Source: Hysterangium stoloniferum | Taxonomy: Eukaryota > Basidiomycota > Agaricomycetes > Hysterangiales > Hysterangiaceae | Direction of reading: 5' to 3' | Length of the DNA: 64,000 nucleotides | Assembly: GCA_015178975.1 (NCBI GenBank) | Contig: WHVD01000046.1 | Span: 551,626 to 615,625 of the forward strand | The notes under the pieces: model-generated | What the model was told of the DNA's origin: nothing | Seen by the model: only the letters and a program-made list of their open reading frames with translations | Database searches by the model: none | In this document: positions 45,889 to 55,000 of the stretch, piece after piece | Layout of the letters: every line of letters starts with the position of its first letter | Position numbering within the stretch: the first letter of the stretch is position 1 | Program-made: the position numbers and the translations under genes

Positions 45889-45990
45889 CCAATTTCTGTT
45901 CTACACAATTTCTGTTCTACACAATTTCTGTTCTAACACAATTTCCATCCTACACAATTTCTGTTCTAACACAATATCTGTTCTAACAAG
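45889..45990. repeat. 17-bp minisatellite (ACACAATTTCTGTTCTA)
   Basis: Five to six copies, some interrupted, of a 17-bp unit. Related words (AACACAATTTCTGTTCT) occur at 45290-45340. Confidence 0.85.
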
Positions 45991-46129
45991 GCTTTCCATT
46001 CTTTGAAGACTTTCCACTTTTAAACAATTTCCTTTCTCAAACAACAATGAGCCTCAGATAAGTTAAAAGTTGTTGATTTGGGGGTTTCCCTTTGTACCCA
46101 TTGCTTCCTGTTTGTAATAGATCTTCCCA

Positions 46130-46690
46130 TTCTGCGAGACTTTACGTTCTGCGAGACTTTACGTTCTGCGAGACTTTACGTTCTGCGAGACTTTACGTTC
46201 TGCGAGACTTTACGTTCTGCGAGACTTTACGTTCTGCGAGACTTTACGTTCTGCGAGACTTTACGTTCTGCGAGACTTTACGTTCTGCGAGACTTTACGT
46301 TCTGCGAGACTTTACGTTCTGCGAGACTTTACGTTCTGCGAGACTTTACGTTCTGCGAGACTTTACGTTCTGCGAGACTTTACGTTCTGCGAGACTTTAC
46401 GTTCTGCGAGACTTTACGTTCTGCGAGACTTTACGTTCTGCGAGACTTTACGTTCTGCGAGACTTTACGTTCTGCGAGACTTTACGTTCTGCGAGACTTT
46501 ACGTTCTGCGAGACTTTACGTTCTGCGAGACTTTACGTTCTGCGAGACTTTACGTTCTGCGAGACTTTACGTTCTGCGAGACTTTACGTTCTGCGAGACT
46601 TTACGTTCTGCGAGACTTTACGTTCTGCGAGACTTTACGTTCTGCGAGACTTTACGTTCTGCGAGACTTTACGTTCTGCGAGACTTTACA
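46130..46690. repeat. Homogeneous 17-bp satellite, 33 copies
   Basis: The unit TTCTGCGAGACTTTACG repeats about 33 times from 46130 to 46689. I saw no internal variant apart from the final base. Because 17 is not a multiple of 3, three units form a 51-bp frame cycle, which leaves more than one frame open (205 and 244 codons). Those frames are artefacts. Each unit contains two CG dinucleotides, all preserved, in strong contrast to the CG loss in nearby transposons. Confidence 0.97.
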
Positions 46691-47049
46691 TTTGAAAGCA
46701 ATTTCCTTGGTCTCTGACGATGAGTCTCAGAAATACTTAAGAGTTGTGGATGTGGGGGGGTTTGGGGGGCTTCCACCCCCAACAAGCTGGAGCCTGCAGT
46801 GTGCAGTGGGGCAGGTCACAAAGTGACCGCCCCACAGCATAGCAAGGGTTCCCAGGCTTGTCCTATATATGAATTTTGCTTGGTGGGTTGTGGGCGTTTT
46901 TAGGCGCCATTAGCTTAGTCACTATTAGTCAGCATGGGAGCATTTTGGCCGCCGTGGGACCTTTTCAGAACCTTTTGTGATGCTATGGGAGTTTTTTCAA
47001 TGCCATGGGGGCTTTTTTTCATTTGTACAGACACGGCACAACTACGGCA

Positions 47050-47200
47050 CACCCACTCCCATCCACAGTGCACCCACACCCCATCCACCATGCACCTGCT
47101 CCCATGCACTGCACACCCATGCACCCCCACCCATGCACCATGCACCGTGCACCCATGCACCATGCACCCATGCACTGTGCACCCACTCCCATTCACGGCG
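47050..47200. repeat. CATGCACC-type short repeats
   Basis: Clusters of CCATGCACC, GTGCACCCA and related words. Similar words recur at 47900-48070 (GGCACACCCACTC, GTGCACCCACTC). Confidence 0.8.
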
Positions 47201-47209
47201 CACCCTCTC

Positions 47210-48410
47210 TCTTTCCTCCAGGTGATGCATGTACTCTTTCCTTCTCCCTCCATCCTGCGCTAATCCACCTCCTCTCTCTTTCCTCCAGCGAGTGTGTGTA
47301 CCATTTCCTTCTCTCTCTGTCCTCCTCTGATTGACTTCTTCTCTCTTTCGTCCAGCTGGTGCGTGTACCATTTCCTCTTTCTTTGTCCTCTAATCATCCT
47401 CCTCTCTTTCCTCCAGGTGCATGTACCGTTTCCTTCTCTCTCCATCCTCCTCTCATTGGGACCCTCTCTCTTTCCTCCAGCTGGTGCATCTACCATTTCC
47501 TTCTTCCTCTGTCCTGCATTGATTTGCCTCCTCTCTCTTTCCTCCAGCCAGTGTGCGTTCCATTTCCCTCTCTCTGTCCTCTTCTGATTGGCCCCCTCTC
47601 TTTCCTCCAGCCAGTGTGTGTACTGCTCCTTCTCCCTTTGTCCTCCTCTCTCTTTCCTCCAACTGGTGCATGTACTGCTCCTTTGCCCTCTCTCTTTCCT
47701 CCAGCCGGTGCATGTACCATTTCCTCCTCCCTTCGTCCTCCTCTGATTGGCCTCCTCTCTCTTTCCTTCAGCCAGTGCATGTACCATTTCCTTCTCGCTC
47801 TGTCCTCCTCTAATCAGCCTCCTCAGTCTTTCCTCCAGGAGGTGCATGTACCCTGTCCTTCTCTCTTCTTCCTCCTCTGATCAGCCTCCTCAATACGTGC
47901 ACACCCACTTGGGCACAGCGCTTTCCGTGCGAGCATGAACAGGCATGGCACACCCACTCTCATCCACGGTGCACCCACTCCCATCCACAGGCACATGCCT
48001 GCCCACCAACTCAGGCACAAATGGGCATGCTGTGTTGTTTGCCAATGTGTGCACACCCACTCGAGCACAAACGGGCACAGCGCCCTCTCTCTTTCCTCCA
48101 GATGGTGCATGTACCATTTCTTTCTCTCTCCATCCTGCTCTGATCAGCCTTCTCTCTCTTTCCTCCAGGTGGTGTGTGTACCCTTTCCTTCTTCCTCTAT
48201 CCTGCTCTGATTGGCCCCATCTCTCTTTCCTCCAGGGTGCCTGTGCCATTTCCTTCTCTCTTCGTCCTTTGATCGACCTCCTCTCTCTTTCCTCTAACAA
48301 GTGTGTGTACTGTTTCCTTCTCTCTTCCTCCCCATCTGATTGGCCTCCTGTCTGTCCTCCCAGAGGTGCGTGTCCCCTTTCCTTCTCGCTTTGTCCTCCT
48401 CTGATCACAG
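47210..48410. repeat. Pyrimidine-rich 60-66-bp tandem array
   Basis: About 16-18 units of the form CTCTCTTTCCTCCAG, GGTGCATGTACCATTTCC, TTCTCTCTCTGTCCTCCTCT, GATTGGCCTC. Unit length varies by a few bases. Long Ser/Leu/Pro-rich open frames on the plus strand and Arg/Glu/Gly-rich ones on the minus strand come from this periodicity. Confidence 0.9.
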
Positions 48411-48699
48411 CAATCCTAAAATAAAAATAATATCCATTAAATAAAAATACAATGCAATAAATTAAAATAAAATGCAGTAAATTAAAATAAAATTCAATAA
48501 ATTAGAATAAAATAAAATAAATCAAAATAAACTACATGAATCAAAATGATTCATAAGTAAATCAAAATAAATAAATCAGCTAACCACATTAATTAGTTGA
48601 CTGACAATTCAACCATTGGAACCATTCTTCCTTTGGTAACCATTTTAATGATTCATCCTTTTATACATTATTCCCTTTGTAACCATTTGTTCTTTTATA

Positions 48700-48950
48700 A
48701 GTGTTGTTTACTTTGTAACCATCCTTTACTTTGTAACCATTGTTTCCTTTGTAACCATTGATCCATTTGTAACCATTGTTCCTTTTGTAACCATTGTTCC
48801 TTTTGTAACCATTGTTCCTTTTGTAACCATTGTTCCTTTTGTAACCATTGTTCCTTTTGTAACCATTGTTCCTTTTGTAACCATTGTTCCTTTTGTAACC
48901 ATTGTTCCTTTTGTAACCATTGTTCCTTTTGTAACTGTTATTTTCATTCT
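48700..48950. repeat. 18-bp minisatellite (TTCCTTTTGTAACCATTG)
   Basis: About 12-13 copies. The central nine or ten are near identical; those at the left edge carry ACTTTGTAACCA variants. Confidence 0.95.
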
Positions 48951-48954
48951 CTAA

Positions 48955-49106
48955 ACACTTTCCATTCTTTACACAGTTTCTGTTCTTTACACAGTTTCTG
49001 TTCTTTACACAGTTTCTGTTCTTTACACAGTTTCTGTTCTTTACACAGTTTCTGTTCTTTACACAGTTTCTGTTCTTTACACAGTTTCTGTTCTTTACAC
49101 AGTTTC
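48955..49106. repeat. 18-bp minisatellite (TTCTTTACACAGTTTCTG), insertion target of the gypsy element
   Basis: About eight copies ending at the LTR border 49107. The same unit (as TTCTTTACACAGTTTCCA on the minus strand) resumes at 54435 going left. The two flanks once formed one array. Confidence 0.93.
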
Positions 49107-50378
49107 TGTTACAACCCATTCCCGGATGTTTCAATATCCGACTTCTGATCTCCGACTACGGAACATCATAGTTACCGTATCATCCGTATTCTTCCCTTAT
49201 TCTGCATTTGGTAATTTGTCTGTTGACAAGTATTCACTCGTGTTAAGAACTGAAAACTGACTAATGTCGGTGGCCGACAGGGACCGATCGGAAGGACTTG
49301 GCTTCAGCTTATGTGCTGCGCCCTCGCAAATATCCGTAGGGTGTCCTTAGATTTCGGGCGGGCGAAGACTAATCCTAAAGAGCTCCTTTCGGCGAGATAC
49401 CGATTGGAACCGAAGGACAAGTCGAGCGTCAGGCCAAGGGGTCGGGGCCGGGAGTGGGCAAGCGCACGCGAAGGCGGATGGGGGGGTTCTTAGTATGGGA
49501 CTGTTACAGATGTATGAGGGTATTCTGAGTCGATATTCTGATTGCCTAGTAACTACAACTACAGCGGGTTCATATACAAGTAACAGGCGTCTAGAAAATA
49601 CTAATGGGGAGAAGGGCGGAAACGGCATTAACAATAAGCTTGACTAGGAACGGGAAGTTTATGATTAGTTCGGAGGCCGATGATAACCGAGAGCGGGATT
49701 ATGATAAAAGGAAATAGTTCAAGGACTACAAATATAGATAGACATATGTGAAACATAAGATTGAACGGATCAACATAAATAAAAGGGACGTATCAAAAGT
49801 TTGACCAGACAATACGAGTTATTTTGACGTGGGCGTAAATGGAGTTTGATCTTCGCAAAAACATATGTCAGCTTCGGGGCCGATGGTTTCCGAGATGGTG
49901 ACTTGAAACATTGATAAGTGGCGATAACCTCGGGACCGATAGGGTTGCGACACGGTCGTAACAACTTGTTTGTTTGTTGTATTCCCATTTCGGAATATTG
50001 TCTCCCTAATATGTCTTATTGTATTTCCGTTTAAAGAACACTTCCGTTTCCATCTTATTATGGTCTTAGTTTGTAGTACAATAATGAGAAGACTTATATT
50101 AGTTTCCACAAATTTATACTTTACCTTAGATCTGATATCGACTTAGTTTCTTATTCCTCCTCCCGTCTTTCTGTACGCTCAATATTCAGAACTCTTCAGA
50201 ACTCTGAATATCTGTATCTTCCATCGTAAGCCTTACTTCCGAAATTAAGGACTTTGAGCATTTGCGTAGAGGTGCAGCACATAAGCTGAAGCCGACATCC
50301 TGACCCTATCCATTAGTTCCCGACTTCCCGGTGACTTTCCGATAGTTCCAGAATAAGTTCCCGACACGGCACTTAACA
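49107..50378 (+). repeat. 5' LTR of the split gypsy element, with nested solo LTR
   Basis: It starts TGTTACAACCC and ends CACTTAACA. Without the nested copy (49241-49963) and one TSD it is about 544 bp, close to the 565-bp partner at 54436-55000. The recurrent block lies at 50271-50299 in plus sense. Confidence 0.92.
49241..49963 (-). repeat. Solo LTR, family 1 copy c (723 bp), nested in the gypsy LTR
   Basis: Same family and nearly the same sequence as 12196-12918. It is flanked by ACTCG (49236-49240) and ACTTG (49964-49968). The partner gypsy LTR keeps the empty site (reverse complement at 54846-54850, CGAGT = ACTCG on the other strand). The right TSD copy has therefore undergone one CG-to-TG change. 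The recurrent block is at 49294-49324. Confidence 0.95.
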
Positions 50379-50412
50379 GTATATCAGATCTCAACTCTGC
50401 GACTCGCTCATC

Positions 50413-51634
50413 ATGGGTCCCAAACGCAAAGCTGCCAAAGGACCATCCCAACTTCAATCCCCATTGCAACTTTACACCACTCAACCCGAAACCCCTTTTC
50501 AGCCAACAACATCAGCTTCAGTCGAAGAAGTTACCGAGGAGGTTACCGAGGTAACGAAGGACACCAATGTTCCCCACACTTCCGACAATGAAGCAGAAGA
50601 TCAGCCGGAGACATCGAAAAAGAAATCTTCCGACAAACCGACTGAAATGTTGTTCATCAACTCCATTGTGAAATTTGCTGACTACTTGAAATCCACTGAG
50701 GATAGTAAAGAATCATCCTGCACCAGAGTCAAAGAACCCAAACCATTTACTGGCAAGGATCCGAAAAAATTGAAGAATTTCCTTCTTCAATGCCATTTCA
50801 GTTTCCATGATCGACCCTCTGCATTTAAATCCGACAGTCGAAAAGTCAATTTCGCACTCTCTTATCTCAAGGATACCACTCAAGATTGGTTCAAACCCGG
50901 ACTTATCCAACGAGACACCTATATGGCTCGACGACTGGGACACTTTTGTGGAAGAACTGGAAACTAATTTCAGACCTTATGATCAATCCAGCAAAGCGGA
51001 AAATGAATTAATGACACTCAAGATGAAGGACAACCAATGAGTTTCCGATTATCTTGTCAAGTTCAATACCCTCGCCACACGATGTGGATGGGACGATTCC
51101 GCCCTCAGACACCATTTCTATATGGGATTTCTGTCACGCCTTAAAGATGAGATCTGCAAAGATGGAAAGCCGAAAACTCTCCAACTCATGCAGATTAAAG
51201 CTCAAACATCCGATGCCCATTATTGGGAACGAAAAGCCGAGGTCTCTCGAGAGAATCCAATGGCACGTTCTCAGAATAACAAGGCGTCGACTAGCAAGTC
51301 TTCTGGCAACAACTCAGGCAATAACACCGGCAACTCTGGCACGAATACTGGCAAATCAAACTCCGACCGGAAGAAAGACAAGAAATCCAACAAGGAAAAA
51401 CAGTCAACTTCCGACAAACCCGACATTTCCCATTTGTTGGGTACCGACGGTAAACTCACCCCGAAGGAGAAACAACGACGTATGGACAACGACCTCTGCC
51501 TTTTCTGTGGGAAAGGTGGACACAAGGTTTCTGACTGTACCGTTAAATCTAACTCTTCCAAGGCTTGCATGGCAACTTCCACTATGACTACAACATCTAA
51601 GGAAAAACCCACCATGGAGTCGAAAAAAGAGTAA
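50413..51634 (+). pseudogene. Gypsy gag with zinc knuckle
   Basis: The start MGPKRKAAKG lies at 50413, 34 bp after the LTR. The capsid domain includes FTGKDPKKLKNFLLQC, LKDTTQDWFKPG and WDTFVEELETNFRPYD (up to 51000). A TGA at 51038-51040 stands where Arg is expected (DNQ-stop-VSDYLVKF), and the frame then goes on through FYMGFLSRLKDEI and a Ser/Asn/Lys-rich linker to the knuckle C-LF-C-GKGG-H-KVSD-C (about 51497-51540). One frame change lies near 50900. Confidence 0.88.
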
Positions 51635-51659
51635 GCAACCCTCCGGATTCTGCACAGAC

Positions 51660-52744
51660 AGAGGGTTGCATTGACTCTCTCTGTGTTTCTGAGGTTATCC
51701 GTCTCAACACGTCCGCTCTCTCTAATCCTGATTCATTATTTGTAAAACTCGTTTCTGACTTTCTTGGAAATTTAATGTTCCAAGCTCTGATAGATTCCGG
51801 CTCCACACACTGTTTTGTAGATACCACCTTTGCCACGAAATATAATCTGAAACTCCGTTCTGTTCCCACAATTTCCTTGCATCTGTTTGACAGCACTAGC
51901 AATACGGCAATTACCCAAGCCTGCGACATGTCTATCCGGTTCCCTTGTGGAACATCCCAGACGGTTACTTTTTTCATAACACAGTTGGACTCTAGCTGTT
52001 CGGTAGTTCTTGGATACAACTGGCTCACCCGATATAATCCGTTGATTGACTGGGTATTGGGCAGTATTAATTTCTGAATTCCTGACACTTCGGTTCCTCC
52101 TGCAGCGTCTCTTCCAGCCAACGCCTTTTCAGCATCTACGGCACCTCTGGCTTCTACTGAAACCTCTGTGCCTCCAAAAATCTCTCTCATCAACACTTCG
52201 GCATTTGTTAGGGCGAGTAAACTGGATGGTTTGCAGTGTTTTTCGATCAGCTTAAAAGTTGATGAAGCATCTGGACGTTTTGTGACTCCAGAATTATCCA
52301 AGCTAAAAGCTGACCTGGAAGGAGTTCCTGAAAAATACCATGATTTCGTGGACATTTTCAGTAAGCAAAAAGCTGACAGGCTTGCACCACATAGGCCCTA
52401 TGACTTAAAAATCAATATTGAGCCCGGTTCAAACCCTCCGTTAGGACCTATTTACCCATTATCCCAATCGGAACTTTCGTCTATTCAGGAGTTTCTGGAT
52501 GAACATCTGTCGATAGGTTTTATCCCTCCCTCAAAGTCTCCGTATGGAGCACCCGTCCTTTTCGTCCAAAAGAAGGATGGCTCCCTTTGACTCTGTGTCG
52601 ATTTCAGAGGATTAAATTCCATCACACAGAAAGATAAGTATCCACTTCCACTCGTTACCGATTTACTCAATGCCCCACGGAAAGCTCGGATCTACACCAA
52701 AATAGACCTCAAACACGCCTATCATTTGGTCCGAATTGCCGGCC
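51660..52744 (+). pseudogene. Gypsy protease and first part of reverse transcriptase, cut by inversion
   Basis: Protease: [19 protein letters not shown], with [14 protein letters not shown] downstream (51775-52074). TGA at 52075-52077, then the linker VPEKYHDFVDIFS and the start of reverse transcriptase (PPSKSPYGAPVLFVQKKDGS). TGA at 52588-52590 in place of Arg, then LCVDFRGLNSITQKDKYPLP and DLKHAYHLVRIA. The sequence leaves the family exactly here; the family motif continues [13 protein letters not shown] at 56950 on the opposite strand. Confidence 0.9.
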
Positions 52745-53330
52745 AATGGCCACAGAATTGGAGGTCAATTTTAACTGTATGAATTATATCTAAGTAAAAA
52801 ATGCTGAAACTAATGACAGGGAAAGGACTCACTTTCAATACTCCACTTATACTTATGTATAAGGAGCAGTCACAAAAGCAATAGAGAGTGCCAGGGAAAA
52901 GGAATTCAGACAAATGTGTGTAAAATAGCCCAAAAATGCAAAAAATAATACATAAATAATTTTTAACAGCATAAGGGAAGGTACCAATACTAACCTGAAG
53001 GTATGTTATATCTTCCAGCAAGAATAGAAACACAAATCAAGGCAAAAAGGCACAGAATAGAGGGTCAATCTCACTGTATGAATAATATTTGAGCAAAAAA
53101 AGATAAGGTTAATTACAGGGACAGGACTCACCTTCAATCCTCCACTTATACTCACAGAGAGGACTCAAAAAAGCAGTGGAGAGTCTCAGAGAAAAAGAAT
53201 TCAGCCAAATGGCACTAAAATAGCCCAGAAATACAAAAAGTAATGCATAAATATATTAAAACAGCATGAGAAAGCCCAAACCATACCTGGGATTATAGGA
53301 CAGCCTTCAGACTGTGTTTCTCAAAATTAT
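52745..53330 (-). repeat. Tandem ~290-bp repeat related to the Helitron upstream region
   Basis: Two copies (about 52750-53035 and 53038-53300) share AGGACTCAC, TTCAAT, CTCCACTTATACT, AATTCAG, AATAGCCC, ACAGCAT words in the same order. Part of each resembles 13840-13930 beside the Helitron. On the minus strand they contain splice-like junctions (CTTCAG|GTTAGT; GTGAGT...TTTCAG). Confidence 0.7.
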
Positions 53331-53339
53331 GAATGAGAA

Positions 53340-53600
53340 GAACACCTGGGAAAGGGTAATCTGACTACAAATAAAATATTTAATCATTAAAAAAAGCGAA
53401 AATTAAATAATAATAGGTAGGAGCTCACCACACCTTTTATATTGCCAGAGGAGTTGAGGAAGGGTTCAGAGAATATAAATGTTCAATATGGGGGTCCAGG
53501 GCCAGTGGATAGCCAGACTCTAACTGCAGAAGAATATATTTAATTATTAAAAAAGCGAAATTTAATATTATTAAATAGAAGCCTCAACACACCTTGGTAT
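53340..53600. repeat. ~190-bp duplicated AT-rich module
   Basis: The words TTTAAT-ATTAAAAAAAGCGAAA, then AATAATA, then CTCA-CACACCTT occur twice (about 53375-53435 and 53540-53595). They are separated by unrelated sequence. Confidence 0.6.
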
Positions 53601-54435
53601 GGGCCAAAATCCCTTGGGAAATATTCCAGAGAACAGGCCCTCACAATGTAAGGAGCACAAAGCCGGGGGAGGGAGAGGGGAAGGGAGAGAGTGTGGCAGC
53701 CTCAAGGCTTTACAGCAGCCTTCTGCAGCTATGCCCCAAAATGTTCCCACACATCATGTCACCAAAAGCTCCTGCGGCATCGAAAAAGCTCCCATGTGTG
53801 TCACAAAATGTCACAGAATGCTTCCGCGGCACTAAAAAAGCTTCCGCGAATGCAAAAAGCCACTGGGTTTGCTCCCGTGCTGACTAATATGAAGGCATAG
53901 TCACACTCCTAACCTCAGGATTTGGGTGCTCCGCACCCTCACACAGCGTCTATTTGTGCCCACAACCCACCAAGCGAAATTCATTTATATGGACAAGCTT
54001 AGGAACCCTTGCTACGCTGTGGGCTCCAGCTTGTTGGGGGGCAAAGTCCCCCAAACCCCTCTGCATCGACAACTTTTAAGTATTTCTGAGACTCATTGTT
54101 TGAATGGAAAGTGTTTGTAAAATGGTAAAGTGTTCAGAGAATGGAAAGTGTTTGTAAAATGGAAAGTGTTTGTAGAATGGAAAGTGTTTGGGAATGGAAG
54201 GTGGTCAGACAACAGAAAGTGTTTGTAGAATGGAGAGTGTTTGGGGAATGGAAGGTGTTCAGACAACAAAAAGTGTTCAGAGGACAGAAAATGTGGAAAC
54301 CATGTAAAGAATGGAAAGTGTTTAGAGAACAAAAAATGTGGAAACTGTGTAAAGAATGGAAACTGTGTAAAGAACAGAAACTGTGTAAAGAATGGAAACT
54401 GTGTAAAGAATGGAAACTGTGTAAAGAATGGAAAC
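53600..54435 (-). repeat. Composite macro-repeat, inverted continuation (end of unit 2 and start of unit 3)
   Basis: On the minus strand from 54435: 18-bp TTCTTTACACAGTTTCCA units, then CACTTTCCATTC units (to about 54110). The shared tail/head follows (GAGTCTCAGAAATACTTAAA, GGGGGACTTTGCCCCCC, AACAAGCTGGAGCCC, CGCTTGGTGGGTTGTGGGC), then GGGAGC words. The order equals that at 46000-47000 on the plus strand, so this segment is inverted relative to units 1 and 2. Confidence 0.88.
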
Positions 54436-55000
54436 TGTTAAGTGCCATGTCGGGAACTTATTCCAGAACTATCGGAAAGTCACCGGGAAGTCGGGAACTA
54501 ATGGATAGGGTCAGGACATCGGCTTCAGCTTATGTGCTGCACCTCTACGCAAACACTCAAAGTCCTTAATTTCGGAAGTAAGGCTTACAATGGAAGATAC
54601 GGATATTCAGAGTTCCGAAGAGTTCCGAATATTGAGTGTACAAAAAGACGGGAGGAGGAATAAGAAACTAAGTCGATATTAGATCTAAGGTAAAGTACAA
54701 ATTTGCGGAAACTAATATAAGTCTACTCGTTATTGTACTACAAACTAAGACCATAATAAGACGGAAACGGAAGTGTTCTTAAAACGGAAATACAATAAGA
54801 CATATTAGGGAGACAATATTCTGAAACGGGAATACAACAAACAAACGAGTGAATACTTGTCAACGGACAAATTACCAAATGCGGAACAAGGGAAGAATGC
54901 GGATGATACGGTAACTATGATATTCCATAGTCGGGGATTGGAAGTCGGAAGTTGGAGATCGGAAGTCGGATATTGAAACATCCGGGAACGGGTCGTAACA
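54436..55000 (-). repeat. 3' LTR of the split gypsy element (565 bp)
   Basis: The plus strand starts TGTTAAGTGCC and ends GTCGTAACA. It is the partner of 49107-50378 and lacks the nested LTR, so it preserves the empty insertion site. The recurrent block lies at 54515-54546. Confidence 0.92.

Larger units (their letters stand above)
43735..46090 (+). repeat. Composite macro-repeat, unit 1
   Basis: The unit opens with a head (CTTGGTGGGTGGTGGGTG..., then GGGAGCA words) also found at 46880 and, inverted, at about 53950. It passes through a 24-27-bp degenerate array, an A-rich array, two 18-bp arrays, a 66-bp array and a 17-bp array. It ends in a tail (GAGCCTCAGATAAGTTAAAAGTTGT) also found at 46715 and inverted at 54060-54100. 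The 224-codon open frame at 43841-44515 is translation of the degenerate array and is unlikely to be a gene. Confidence 0.8.
46690..49106 (+). repeat. Composite macro-repeat, unit 2
   Basis: It starts with the shared tail/head sequence (GAGTCTCAGAAATACTTAAG, then a GGGGGG...CCCCC hairpin, AACAAGCTGGAGCC, GCTTGGTGGGTTGTGGGCG). It goes on through CATGCACC words, a 60-66-bp pyrimidine-rich array, an A-rich array and two 18-bp arrays, and is cut by the gypsy LTR at 49107. The array continues, inverted, at 54435 to about 53600. Confidence 0.82.
49107..52744 (+). mobile_element. Ty3/gypsy element, left half of an element split by inversion
   Basis: It consists of a 5' LTR, gag, protease and reverse transcriptase up to HAYHLVRIA, where it stops. 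The remaining half (from GDEWKTAF onward, RNase H, integrase, 3' LTR) lies inverted at 56955-54436. The 5' flank ends GTTTC (49102-49106). The flank beyond the 3' LTR begins with the reverse complement GAAAC (54431-54435), the expected 5-bp target duplication. Confidence 0.93.

Noticed and set aside
46078..46826. Two overlapping open frames of 205 and 244 codons with a 17-residue repeat
   Set aside because: They are translation of the 17-bp satellite in different frames; no start context, family or non-repetitive domain supports a gene.
47042..48424. Long Ser/Leu/Pro-rich frames on the plus strand and Arg/Glu/Gly-rich frames on the minus strand
   Set aside because: They come from the 60-66-bp pyrimidine-rich tandem array; many frames overlap on both strands.
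48700..49106. Arrays of 17-18-bp repeats considered as CRISPR
   Set aside because: Repeats are head-to-tail without spacers, and the genome is eukaryotic.
48661..49134. 157-codon frame with NRNCVKN and YKRNNG repeats
   Set aside because: A result of 18-bp minisatellites, which keep every frame periodic.
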